Below are positions 17,114 through 25,740 of a stretch of 64,000 nt of DNA, piece after piece. The DNA is taken from the NCBI RefSeq assembly GCF_023206215.1, contig NZ_CP065800.1, positions 434,001 through 498,000 on the forward strand. The letters run 5' to 3'. This DNA is from Butyrivibrio fibrisolvens (GTDB lineage Bacteria > Bacillota > Clostridia > Lachnospirales > Lachnospiraceae). How positions within the stretch are numbered: position 1 is the stretch's first letter; each line of letters begins with the position of its first letter. The notes under the pieces were generated by a model. That model did no database searches and had not been told where the DNA came from. It worked only from the letters and a program-made list of their open reading frames with translations. Both the position numbers and the translations under genes were made by a program.

Positions 17114-17827
17114 TTAAAATCCGTGTTCTTCAAGAAAATCCATTGTTATACCGCTATGCGACAGCGTATTTGTATTATGAGAAGATCCTGTTAAACCTTC
17201 CGTTTTTAGATCACTTCTGTTTTCTTTGACATGGCTGCCTGTCATTCCCAGAAGCTTCATGACATATTTTCCAATAACATCATTTTCCAGATTGACGATA
17301 TCTCCTTTTTTCTTATCAAGAAGAGTTGTCTGGGATCCTGTATGTGGGATGACTGATACGCTGAAGGTCTTACTACCAACATCAGTAACAGTAAGGCTGA
17401 TGCCATCTATACAGATGGAACCTTTTTCTATGATCAGGCTTAAGATATCTTCAGAAGCTTCTATAGTTACGCGAATAGCTATGCTATCTCGTATAAGTGA
17501 TACGATCCTGCCCGTTCCGTCTATATGGCCACTGACTATGTGACCGCCAAACCTACCGTCTGCTGCCATCGCTCTTTCAAGATTGACATGCTCCATAGTT
17601 TTAAGGCTTCCAAGTCCTGTCCTGTTAAGGGTTTCCGGCATGACATCTGCCGTGAATGATGTATCGTCCATGGAAGTGACTGTAAGGCATACGCCGTTAA
17701 CTGCTATGCTGTCTCCTATATTAGTACCTTCCAAAACCATGTGAGCTCCTACTCGGATATAGGAGCTTGTGCCTTGCAGATGCTTTGCAAGGAGCTTTCC
17801 CTTTTCTTCAATTATTCCTGTGAACAT
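17114..17827 (-). CDS. ribE: Riboflavin synthase, alpha subunit
   Basis: A 237-residue protein with two lumazine-binding repeats: MFTGIIEEKG at the start and a second half beginning near residue 97 (GGHIVSGHIDGTG). It dismutates two lumazine molecules to riboflavin. A hydrophilic C-terminal extension of about 35 residues (from SHVKENRS) exceeds the usual length. It starts 6 bases after ribD. Confidence 0.95.
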   Translation of the reverse strand: MFTGIIEEKGKLLAKHLQGTSSYIRVGAHMVLEGTNIGDSIAVNGVCLTVTSMDDTSFTADVMPETLNRTGLGSLKTMEHVNLERAMAADGRFGGHIVSGHIDGTGRIVSLIRDSIAIRVTIEASEDILSLIIEKGSICIDGISLTVTDVGSKTFSVSVIPHTGSQTTLLDKKKGDIVNLENDVIGKYVMKLLGMTGSHVKENRSDLKTEGLTGSSHNTNTLSHSGITMDFLEEHGF

Positions 17828-17832
17828 ATGTT

Positions 17833-19119
17833 TTACCTTCTGTCTGGGGCATTATCATTATTGTTTTTTCGTTTTACTTCATACTCGATCAGCACATCTG
17901 TATCAAAAGCTCTTATCTCTGGATCAGACAATCTTATACTCTCTTTCATTTTGGTAATCCCGATATCTGCTACAGGTGTATATATACCTATACCTCCTAC
18001 TATCTGCGCACCAACAAATGTGTATATCTTGTTGACTTTGCCGGCTTCAAGGAATGCTGCATTTATATGCTTGCCGCCTTCTACCAGTATCCCGTCTATA
18101 TGGAGCAGGCCAAGCTGACGCAAAAGGTCATCAACACTTATATGCTCGCCTTCATCTACATGCCTATTCTTAGATGCATCCGTAAGATCATCCTGACCAC
18201 ATCTTACTTCACCATTAGAAGCTACTCCCAGCGCAGTAACTCCCATGGACTTAAGCGCAGATATCTTTTTTCTAATAGCATCTGAATATTCCAGATCATC
18301 GGCCCCATCATGAAGATACTTGTCCAGGCAGGCAACTATTAATGGCGCCTCATTTACAGTCTTTACCAGATTGCAGTCAAGGGGGATCTTCAAGTGACTA
18401 TCCATGACAATCCTTATAGGATTTCTGGTTCCCGGAAGCCGGCAGGTCAGCATCGGATCATCAGTAAGAACAGTACCTATCCCTACAAGAATACCTGTGT
18501 AGTAGTTCCTAAGCTCATGGACGTATGCCCTGGCACTTTCTCCTGTGATCCATTTGGAATCCCCAAAGTCTGTAGCGATCCTGCCATCAGCTGTCATCGC
18601 GTACTTCAAGGCCACATATGGTTCTTTGCCAGTAATATAATGGAAGAAAACAGGGTTTATAGCATCGCACTCATCCTTTAGGTAATCTTCTACTACTTCT
18701 ATCCCATGCTCTCTTAGAAAGGCTGTGCCCTTACCACCTACAAGAGGGTTAGGATCTCTTGAGCCTATAACTACTCTCTCTATCCCCGCTTCTACTATGG
18801 CAAGTGTGCAGGGAGGCTGTTTGCCATAATGACAGCACGGCTCAAGAGTCACATATATAGTCCCACCCTGAGCGCTTTCCTTAAGATGCCTTATAGCATC
18901 CCTTTCAGCATGAAGATCGCCATATCTGTGATGATAGCCTTCACCTATAACTCTGCCATCCTTGACTATCACTGCTCCTACCATGGGATTGGGATTAGTA
19001 CGTCCCTTGGCTGATAGTGCCAGTTCGATAGCTCGCCTCATATATTGCGGATCAAGATCAGATTCTATTGAGGAATTAACATACTGCGAAGCAGTGCATA
19101 CTAGGTTGTTTTGATTCAA
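17833..19119 (-). CDS. ribD: Bifunctional pyrimidine deaminase / reductase
   Basis: A 428-residue protein, first gene of the rib operon. The deaminase domain (about 27-170) has the zinc ligands in HAERDAI and EPCCHYGKQPPC; the reductase domain follows (KYAMTADGRIATDFGDSKWI). An insert around residues 310-335 (ASNGEVRCGQDDLTDASKN) is unusual. The start is a TTG at 19119 preceded by AAGGGGGAACAA, with an N-terminal extension of about 26 residues before the usual start. The ribosome binding site can pair with CCCC at 19138-19141. Confidence 0.94.
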   Translation of the reverse strand: MNQNNLVCTASQYVNSSIESDLDPQYMRRAIELALSAKGRTNPNPMVGAVIVKDGRVIGEGYHHRYGDLHAERDAIRHLKESAQGGTIYVTLEPCCHYGKQPPCTLAIVEAGIERVVIGSRDPNPLVGGKGTAFLREHGIEVVEDYLKDECDAINPVFFHYITGKEPYVALKYAMTADGRIATDFGDSKWITGESARAYVHELRNYYTGILVGIGTVLTDDPMLTCRLPGTRNPIRIVMDSHLKIPLDCNLVKTVNEAPLIVACLDKYLHDGADDLEYSDAIRKKISALKSMGVTALGVASNGEVRCGQDDLTDASKNRHVDEGEHISVDDLLRQLGLLHIDGILVEGGKHINAAFLEAGKVNKIYTFVGAQIVGGIGIYTPVADIGITKMKESIRLSDPEIRAFDTDVLIEYEVKRKNNNDNAPDRR

Positions 19120-19122
19120 TTG

Positions 19123-19150
19123 TTCCCCCTTTTCTTCGGGGATATGGGAA
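19123..19150 (-). promoter_or_regulatory. Hairpin that can sequester the ribD ribosome binding site
   Basis: On the minus strand CCCC (19141-19138) can pair with the GGGG of the Shine-Dalgarno (19128-19125), with an alternative TTCCC/GGGAA pairing around it. This would add translational control to the riboswitch's transcriptional control. Only base pairing is seen. Confidence 0.4.
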
Positions 19151-19239
19151 TCCGATAAGATGATGAGTAAATGGCTTAGATATTATAAGCCCAGAAGAAT
19201 ACCGACTAATATGATAAGAATTATCCCCTTAGAACCAAT

Positions 19240-19270
19240 AAAAAATGTGCCCCTTCGGAAAGAGACACAT
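19240..19270 (-). terminator. Riboswitch terminator ahead of ribD
   Basis: Minus-strand ATGTGTC / GGCACAT stem (19270-19264 with 19251-19245) followed by TTTTTTA. It lies between the FMN aptamer and ribD, where the expression platform is expected. Confidence 0.65.
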
Positions 19271-19429
19271 CACCATCTTAAAGATTCATATACTATATCT
19301 GTATTTATATCAATAAATAGTAATTATGATAATACTACTAATCCGATAATAAGTAGCTACATACAATAATAGCTATATCATCAATATTGATATAATCTTA
19401 TAACTATAGATACAAGTACGAAGGTAATC

Positions 19430-19537
19430 CTACTTCTCTCATCCAGACTTTACTGTCGGCCCCGGAATCTCACCAGGTCATGCCATAAGGCTCGCGGGCT
19501 ATACCGCCGGTTGGGAATCGCACCCAGCCCCGAAGTT
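19430..19537 (-). promoter_or_regulatory. FMN riboswitch (RFN element)
   Basis: On the minus strand the RFN consensus is clear: CTTCGGGGC, then GGTGCGATTCCCAACCGGCGGTA in two pieces, GCCCGCGAGCC, GACCTGGTGAGATTCC, GGGGCCGACAGT and AAGTCTGGATGAGAGAAG. Basal pairing ACTTC with GAAGT closes the aptamer. It controls ribD-ribE-ribBA-ribH: FMN binding should favour the terminator at 19240-19270. Confidence 0.96.
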
Positions 19538-19620
19538 TATTATTAGTATTTAATTTTATGTAAGCATAAGCTTACGCCACATAGTATAGATTAGTTTTTA
19601 TATACTTGTCAAATACATTT

Positions 19621-20244
19621 TTATGCAACTGTTTTGGATTCAGAATAGTTTCCATCTACTGCTCCAAGAAGACCTGTCTTAAATAGAACAGGACGAAGTG
19701 CAAGATATATGATCACTCCTATTATGGAATTGGTAACAGCATTGATAACAGTCACTGTACTGGTAACTGCAAGAAGTGAACCGATGGCTGACTGGGCTTT
19801 GTCTGCATTAGGTATGAGAATGGTATACCAGATATATTTAAGGATCGGCTCAAACACGCAGTTAAAAGCAAGACCGGCTACTGCTGCAATTATGGACCAT
19901 CTTACAATATAAGCCTTATCATGATTGTGGGATATGCTTGCAACTTTATGTGCAACAAGGCCTACGATAAGTCCTATAAGCAGCTTACAGATAAATGTTC
20001 TGGGAGCTGTTGCTGCAAATCCGCCGAGGATATCCGCTATTGAAAGTCCAATAGCACCTGCAAAGCCGCCATATACGCCGCCAAGAAGCAGTGCTCCAAG
20101 CACAACAAATGCATTACCTACATGAATCTTGGTTCCCGCCGCATCTATTGCAGGAAATACTGTATATCCTACATAACAAAGTGCAGCCATAAGACCTGCA
20201 TATGCAAGCTTTAATAGTCTTTGGTTCTTTTCTGTCTTTTTCAT
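19621..20244 (-). CDS. ECF-type transporter substrate-binding (S) component
   Basis: A 207-residue membrane protein with about six hydrophobic segments. The conserved ECF S feature near residues 40-70 (VGNAFVVLGALLLGGVYGG) and the LSIADILGG segment place it in the S-component family. Location directly upstream of the FMN riboswitch and rib operon suggests riboflavin (a RibU role), but the aptamer lies downstream of this gene, so the riboswitch does not control it directly. Other vitamins are possible. The start follows AAGGGAGGACATT. A TTGACA at 20339-20334 is a candidate -35. Confidence 0.75.
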   Translation of the reverse strand: MKKTEKNQRLLKLAYAGLMAALCYVGYTVFPAIDAAGTKIHVGNAFVVLGALLLGGVYGGFAGAIGLSIADILGGFAATAPRTFICKLLIGLIVGLVAHKVASISHNHDKAYIVRWSIIAAVAGLAFNCVFEPILKYIWYTILIPNADKAQSAIGSLLAVTSTVTVINAVTNSIIGVIIYLALRPVLFKTGLLGAVDGNYSESKTVA

Positions 20245-20616
20245 AATGTCCTCCCTTTATAAGCGAATTAATATCATATGGGTCAGGTGTCATAAGTTTC
20301 CTTAGCCATCATATGACGATAGATAATGAAGCATGTCAAAAGATGGATGAGATATTATTCACTCAGACTTTTTGTTTCAGATAATATAACACTGATCTGA
20401 TCTTGATGATATTACCAATTATGCAAAAATAATTAATACCAGTTTGATTGGTATGTAAAATTTTAACAAAAAATACGTCCAGCAAAGACAAATGTTTTTA
20501 TGTATGGACATTTTTTCTCTTTATTTTGTTGTTTTAATGTGGTAAAGTAAAGAAGTGCATGTTTATGCATTACTTGGATATTGCTTTTTTAATGCCACAT
20601 CGATGCCAGTGCACCA
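20245..20616. other. Intergenic region between divergent transporter genes
   Basis: AT-rich and non-coding. It should hold promoters for the ECF S gene (minus; TTGACA at 20339-20334 with a weak -10 about 17 bases on) and for the alanine symporter (plus). I see no riboswitch consensus. Confidence 0.4.
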
Positions 20617-20648
20617 ACTCATTCATATTTGGTCAAATATAAATGAGT
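20617..20648 (+). promoter_or_regulatory. Inverted repeat in the leader of the alanine symporter gene
   Basis: ACTCATTCATATTTG (20617-20631) pairs with CAAATATAAATGAGT (20634-20648) with one mismatch and a 2-base loop. It ends 32 bases before the start codon. The short loop favours a protein-binding operator over an RNA hairpin. Confidence 0.45.
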
Positions 20649-20680
20649 CAGCACACTAGATTACAGGAACGGAGAGTATT

Positions 20681-22204
20681 ATGAATAATTTTTTATCTAC
20701 GGTAGAAAACGTCAACAACGCTGTAAACGGCTTTGTATGGGGACTTCCAATGCTTATCCTCTTGGTAGGAACCGGAATCCTTATGACATGCCTTACCCGC
20801 TTTTTCCAGATATCACATATCAAGCACTGGATATCCAATACCATCGGCGGAATATTCAAAGACTCTCATGTAACTGCGCATACTAAGAAGAATGACACGC
20901 AGATATCCCAGTTCCAGAGCCTATGTACTGCCCTTGCAGCTACGATAGGAACCGGCAATATCGCAGGTGTTGCTGCTGCCATCGTTTCCGGAGGTCCCGG
21001 TGCAATATTCTGGATGTGGATCGTCGCTTTCTTTGGAATGATGACCAATTTCTCAGAAAATGTCCTTGGTATCTACTACCGCAGAAGAAATGAACGCAAT
21101 GAATGGTGCGGCGGTGCCATGTACTACCTTAGCGATGGTCTTGGTTCAAAGCCAGGATGCAGGTATATCGGTTCTATACTTGCTGTTCTTTTTAGTATAT
21201 TCTGTATATTCGCTTCTTTTGGTATAGGCAACATGGGCCAGATCAATTCTATCGCTGTTAATATGAATACCGCTTTTGGTGTTCCCAGCATAGTCACTGG
21301 TATCCTTCTTATGATCATTGCAGCCCTTGTTATAGTAGGTGGTCTTAAGAGGATTGCTTCTGTTACAGAGAAGCTCGTCCCATTCATGGCTATCATCTAT
21401 ATGATATGTGCTATCATCGTATGCCTTGTGCACATCGATCAGTTCTGTGCTGTATTTACTTCCATCATCAAGAGTGCCTTTGGTATGCGCGCTGTAGGCG
21501 GCGGTATTGTAGGCAGCGGCGTAGCTATGGCTGTTCAGTGGGGTATGAAAAGAGGTGTGTTCTCTAACGAAGCAGGTCTTGGTTCTTCAGTTATGGTTCA
21601 CTCAAGTTCTAACGTAAGAGAGCCTGTAGTTCAGGGTATGTGGGGAATCTTCGAAGTATTTGCAGATACTATTATCGTATGTACTATTACTGCATTTGCA
21701 GTTCTTTCAAGCGGCCTTGTGGATCTCGAAACAGGAACTGTTATATCAGATCAGGTGTCTACTGCTCTTGTAGCAGAAGCCTTCTCTACTGTATTTGGTA
21801 AGTTTGGATATGCATTTATCGCTATTGCGATCCTGCTCTTTGCCTTCTCTACAACTCTTGGCTGGAGCCAGTATGGAAGCAAGGCTTTTGAATACCTCTT
21901 TGGAAGAAAAAATATTAAGTTCTACCATATAATCTTCGTAGTGTTCATAGTATTCGGCGCTACTATGGATCTGACACTTGCATGGGATCTGTCTGATACC
22001 TTCAATGGTATGATGGCTATACCTAACCTTATCGGTGTCATCTCCTTAAGCGGTACTGTTATGAAGATCACACGCAACTATGTACAGCGTAATATCCTAC
22101 ACCAGAATATAAAGCCAATGCTGTCAGCTATTGATGATATTCAGGAACTTCACGAAAGGGAATTAAGAGAAAAGCTTGAAAATGATGAGGTAGAGACTGC
22201 ATAA
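20681..22204 (+). CDS. Sodium:alanine (AGCS family) symporter
   Basis: A 507-residue protein of about 11 membrane segments. It has the AGCS signatures GTGNIAGVAAAIVSGGPGA (about 86-104) and FSNEAGLGSS (about 292-301), which line the sodium and amino-acid path. It imports alanine or glycine with Na+. The start follows GGAGAG. It is a single-gene unit ending at the terminator 22345-22387. Confidence 0.93.
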   Translation: MNNFLSTVENVNNAVNGFVWGLPMLILLVGTGILMTCLTRFFQISHIKHWISNTIGGIFKDSHVTAHTKKNDTQISQFQSLCTALAATIGTGNIAGVAAAIVSGGPGAIFWMWIVAFFGMMTNFSENVLGIYYRRRNERNEWCGGAMYYLSDGLGSKPGCRYIGSILAVLFSIFCIFASFGIGNMGQINSIAVNMNTAFGVPSIVTGILLMIIAALVIVGGLKRIASVTEKLVPFMAIIYMICAIIVCLVHIDQFCAVFTSIIKSAFGMRAVGGGIVGSGVAMAVQWGMKRGVFSNEAGLGSSVMVHSSSNVREPVVQGMWGIFEVFADTIIVCTITAFAVLSSGLVDLETGTVISDQVSTALVAEAFSTVFGKFGYAFIAIAILLFAFSTTLGWSQYGSKAFEYLFGRKNIKFYHIIFVVFIVFGATMDLTLAWDLSDTFNGMMAIPNLIGVISLSGTVMKITRNYVQRNILHQNIKPMLSAIDDIQELHERELREKLENDEVETA

Positions 22205-22344
22205 GTGCTGCAAACCAAAATCAGAAAAGTGTTCATCCCTTGGGATTTGCCAGTGCCTGCATTTTATAAATCATTATCACATCAAGAGAGTTTTAGTTTT
22301 ATCATTACATTCTCCTAATGTGTTGTATAAAACGACAAATATTT

Positions 22345-22389
22345 AAAAAGCCTTGATAAGCTATGTTTTGAACTTATCAAGGCTTTTTG
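22345..22389 (+). terminator. Terminator of the alanine symporter gene
   Basis: AAAAAGCCTTGATAAG (22345-22360) pairs perfectly with CTTATCAAGGCTTTTT (22372-22387), a textbook intrinsic terminator. Confidence 0.9.
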
Positions 22390-22439
22390 CAATGCTTTTT
22401 TGCAATGCTTTTTTGCAATGCTTTTTTGCAATGCTTTTT
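22384..22439. repeat. 13-bp tandem repeat (about four copies)
   Basis: The unit TTTTTTGCAATGC repeats head to tail right after the terminator, so the terminator's own T-run is the first half-unit. It abuts the GH5 remnant. It probably arose by slippage; a small hairpin with the same bases (GCAATGTGCA) occurs at 33147-33171. Confidence 0.9.
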
Positions 22440-22440
22440 A

Positions 22441-22685
22441 TCAGCGATAATAAGCTGTTACTGTTTCACCGTTGTCTCCAAGAGCTACAACATGATCAAG
22501 ACCTATGAACTTGCCATTAGAACCATCTGTCGTACCATACGTCATCAAGAAGTGTCTGCTCAGTGAAGTCTTTTTTGAACCAGCTCTGTGCATATACAAA
22601 TGGGCCATAGTCGTGAGGTGAGTATACAAGCTGACAGCATACCGACCAGTGCTCTATTTCGAATAACTCTTTTCATATTATGCAT
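22441..22685 (-). pseudogene. Remnant of a secreted GH5 cellulase
   Basis: Three pieces in different frames. From the ATG at 22685 (preceded by GGAAAGGA) or 22676, a signal-peptide-like start reads MKRVIRNRALVGMLSACIL. In another frame, 22627-22517 reads VYSPHDYGPFVYAQSWF and then FTEQTLLDDVWYDRWF, which is typical of GH5 cellulases near the second catalytic region. A third frame, ending at 22441, reads GKFIGLDHVVALGDNGET and stops. A full GH5 enzyme needs 300 or more residues, so most of the gene has been deleted. It lies directly downstream of the GH9 gene. Confidence 0.7.
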
Positions 22686-22702
22686 TGAGATTGTCCTTTC
22701 CC

Positions 22703-23464
22703 TCACTCTACTGTCACGCTGATCGATTCACTAACACTGCCTGCACCCTGAATACCGAATTCTGTAGATGAACCCGGCTGTAATGTAGAATTCCAGGCCT
22801 CAGGAGTTATAACATAGTAATCACCTGACTCTGCAACTTTGACGCACCAGCTTGAATCAATCGTAACTTCGCTCTTCTTAACTTTGACTGTCCAGCCATC
22901 GACTGTAGTATCGGAATTATTCTCAACCTTGATAATAACCTGATATCCACTTCCCCAATTGTTGACTGTATAATCAGCTGTAAGTTCACCTAGCTGCGTG
23001 GGTGTTGGATCAGGGTCTGGTACTGGCTCTGGATCTGGTGTTGGCTCTGGATCGGGAGTAGGTGTTGGATCAGGATCCGGTATTGGCTCTGGATCGGGTG
23101 TTGGTGTTGGATCCGGAACTGGTGTTGGATCGGGATCCTGAACAGGTTCAGGAGCATAGCCTTCACCTATTACAAGCTTGGATCCTTCGAACAACTGCAT
23201 ACCTGTTGGTGCTGTCATCTGGCTATTGCTTGTGCCGCCAAGGCCTGCAACGCAAGGACTCTTAGAATAGTCCCACTTGCCGGGAGCTGATACTCTTATC
23301 TGAAGCTCACACTTGCATTCGCTCTGTCCACCGGGATATATCTTAGCTCCATCAAGGTTAAGGTCTATATAATATATACCTTTTGTATCAGATTCCTTGA
23401 ATTCGGAGATCTTAACTGCGTGCTGCATGTAAGTTGTTGATACTTTCATGTCTGAAGCACTGTA
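22703..23464 (-). pseudogene. C-terminal part of the GH9 cellulase (CBM3c end, linker, CBM2) after an in-frame stop
   Basis: This region continues the GH9 gene in the same frame after a TGA at 23467-23465. It contains the rest of a CBM3c-like module, a Pro/Asp/Glu/Thr linker of repeated PDPTP and PDPEP units (about 60 residues), and a C-terminal CBM2-like module with conserved aromatic residues ([24 protein letters not shown]). An internal ATG at 23449 exists, but its product would lack a signal peptide. It is expressed only if the stop is read through, suppressed or a sequencing error. Confidence 0.75.
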
Positions 23465-25147
23465 TCACTGTGCGATAACATCACTAAGATCAAAGAACAT
23501 TCGAAGTGTTAAGTTGTCGGTCAATCTTGCAGGCCATGCTGTATGGTTCTCCATAACAGTCTTGATCTCAACAAAATTGATCGCATTGTTCTTGTCTTCA
23601 CAGTTGATGCCTGCTGTAAGGACGAACTCTTTGCCATCTGTCTCTTCTATAGCACTAGGGGTCTGAACTGCGCCATATCCGTTTTTCTCATAAAGGTATG
23701 CGCATGCGCCTGTAAAACCTGCATTGTAATCACATGCAACTTCGTTGGCCTGATAATCACTGCGGACATCCTTGTAAGAGCTGTCTGATGGAGCTCCAGG
23801 GCCGCCAACTATAGCGCCAACAAGTGTATGTCTTGAATTCTCAGGAGCTGCATTAAGGTTGTTGGACCAGCAGCCATGAGCTGCTCTGTGGTGAGGATTC
23901 TTAGGAGAGTTCTCATTATAGCCAACCATGAAGTTCTGACCGGAACTACCAAGTGTATAATTAATAGTTCTTTCGATATATGCATTAGCATCTGCGATAT
24001 GAGCAGCATCTGCATTATCAAGTCCTACATAGATAGTATCTATGAAAGCCTGATTACATGCATAACGTACTGAGCCCCACTCGCTAAGGAATGATAATCC
24101 GCCGGGTGTGATTGTTATAGAATTGGAGCCTTCTTTTTTGCCATTCCAGCAGTCAATACTATTCTCAATAACATCATAGTATTCGTCCTTGCCAGTGAGT
24201 TCTGCAAGAAGGAGGCATGCTCCAAGGTGAGTATCATCCCAGGACATGGTCCATGAAAATGCAACCTCGTCACCGCCCTGGAACTCTTTGCCAAAGTATG
24301 CAGAGTACTGCTCAGCTTTTTCCAGATAAGACTCATCTCCTGTAGCCTTATACAGCCAGCATCCAGCAAGTGAAAGTTCATCATAAAAACCGCTATAAGA
24401 TGTATAGAATCCATTAGCAGCCTTGTATCCGGAATCGCTCTTAGCTCTCTCTGCCATACCATAAAGAGTCTTTGCATGTTCAAGATATAAAGCGCTTAGT
24501 GAAGGATCAGAATCTTTGAATACAAGTGATGCTACTGCAAGGGAAGCAGCTGCTTCACCGGTAACGCAGGATCCGCCACCAGCTGACGTATCATCAACCT
24601 TGAATGAAGGTCTGTCCATCTTGAGTTCAACAAGTTCAGGTGCTCCCCAGAAGCCATGGTCCTTGCCACCATCGCCAACCTGATAATAATATGTGCTTGA
24701 ATCGGGATTACATTTTACGAAATAGTCATTGGCCCACTTGATATCATGAAGCATCCACTTGGCCTGCCCAGACTGGGAATATGCGTCCGGGTTGTTAAGA
24801 TATGACCAGCCAAGAACCATTGATGAATAAGACATTGGCAGATTGAACTTAACATTATCGCCTGCATCGTACCAGCCGCCTGTAAGATCCAGACCATTGT
24901 CAGCACCATCATTTAATCCTGAATCAGCTCTCCAGTTAGTCCTCGAAAGTGTCTCTTCGGACAGCTTACCTGACTCCTGAAGCTGATAGAAAAGCAATGA
25001 TTTGGCGAGAGCATCCCCATAATTGTAATTGCCTGCAGCATCTGCCGTAACTGTTACTGATGGGAATCTGCAACATGTCGCAAGCAGGACTGCCGACAAT
25101 GACCCCACTAGAACTTTCTTGCAAAAAGACTTTGTTTCTTTGTGCAT
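23465..25147 (-). CDS. Secreted GH9 endoglucanase, truncated by an in-frame TGA
   Basis: A 560-residue protein. Residues 1-37 are a signal peptide. The GH9 catalytic domain covers about 38-490: WYDAGDNVKFNLPMSYSS (from 92) carries the catalytic-base aspartates, NPHHRAAHGCW the conserved His-Arg-Gly region, and NEVACDYNAGF the catalytic-acid glutamate. A CBM3c module begins near 510 and is cut at codon 561 by TGA in place of an expected Gly codon (VIAQ-stop-YSASD). CBM3c usually gives GH9 enzymes processivity, so the truncated protein may still act as an endoglucanase. The start follows AAAGGAGGAAG. The gene is at the centre of a cellulose-degrading locus with the GH5 remnant. Confidence 0.9.
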   Translation of the reverse strand: MHKETKSFCKKVLVGSLSAVLLATCCRFPSVTVTADAAGNYNYGDALAKSLLFYQLQESGKLSEETLSRTNWRADSGLNDGADNGLDLTGGWYDAGDNVKFNLPMSYSSMVLGWSYLNNPDAYSQSGQAKWMLHDIKWANDYFVKCNPDSSTYYYQVGDGGKDHGFWGAPELVELKMDRPSFKVDDTSAGGGSCVTGEAAASLAVASLVFKDSDPSLSALYLEHAKTLYGMAERAKSDSGYKAANGFYTSYSGFYDELSLAGCWLYKATGDESYLEKAEQYSAYFGKEFQGGDEVAFSWTMSWDDTHLGACLLLAELTGKDEYYDVIENSIDCWNGKKEGSNSITITPGGLSFLSEWGSVRYACNQAFIDTIYVGLDNADAAHIADANAYIERTINYTLGSSGQNFMVGYNENSPKNPHHRAAHGCWSNNLNAAPENSRHTLVGAIVGGPGAPSDSSYKDVRSDYQANEVACDYNAGFTGACAYLYEKNGYGAVQTPSAIEETDGKEFVLTAGINCEDKNNAINFVEIKTVMENHTAWPARLTDNLTLRMFFDLSDVIAQ

Positions 25148-25568
25148 TTCAAGGCTTCCTCCTTTAAATGGTTTTGTATTTAGTAATATCAGCGCGCATG
25201 ATATTAGAATTCGGTATCTCGTAGTATGTATACATTCTCGAATAGTTTTACTACAAAAAGTAACTTGTTAAAGCACTATTATGTATCGAAAAAGCATTTA
25301 GTTTCCATCAAACAACTATACAATCAGTATATTTTAGAGAATGAAAAAATTCAGTTTACAAATAACGTAATTTTTACATCAATATCTTCACACTTATATT
25401 TTGAGCTAAAAACAAAGCCATCTATAGATGCCATAAATATCATAACTTAAACGTTTACTTTAGTAAATATAGCAAGTTAATATTTGTTAATATCTATTAA
25501 TATTATTACGCTTTTTATAGATATTAATCACAAAATATCGTACTGTTTTTTCTTGTTTTGTGGATTTT
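25148..25568. promoter_or_regulatory. Upstream region of the GH9 gene
   Basis: More than 400 AT-rich bases without a gene. A 10-bp palindrome ATGTATACAT lies at 25226-25235, about 80 bases upstream of the GH9 start, and shares the GTATAC core with the operator-like repeat at 823-841. No other structure noted. Confidence 0.35.
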
Positions 25569-25610
25569 AGTCATTAAAAAAGTATACTTTTAGTATACTT
25601 TTTAATGACT
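25569..25610. terminator. Long hairpin downstream of the AAC(3) gene
   Basis: AGTCATTAAAAAAGTATAC and GTATACTTTTTAATGACT pair almost perfectly around a 5-base loop. It contains GTATAC-N5-GTATAC, the same spacing as the operator-like site at 823-841. It may end the minus transcript from AAC(3), or be a regulatory site. Confidence 0.45.
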
Positions 25611-25640
25611 GCATCGAATTTATATAAGATAAGAGTTCCA

Positions 25641-25740
25641 TCAAAATATGCTGTCAGCATCTGCACCTAGCGCCTTGACCTTATTTAGGAACAGGAGACA
25701 GTTATCAGCTTCCTCCTGATTAAATTCGTAGCCGCAAACT
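25641..25740 (-). pseudogene. Short frame downstream of AAC(3), possible remnant
   Basis: An open frame without its own start, overlapping the AAC(3) end and stopping at TGA 25643-25641. It reads KVCGYEFNQEEADNCLLFLN and then KVKALGADADSIF. The composition is protein-like, suggesting a leftover C-terminus. Family not recognised. Confidence 0.25.

Noticed and set aside
22989..23150. Repeated GGATCxGGxxTTGG units resembling a DNA repeat array
   Set aside because: They encode the Pro/Asp/Glu linker of the cellulase; the periodicity comes from the protein repeat, not a CRISPR array or DNA element.
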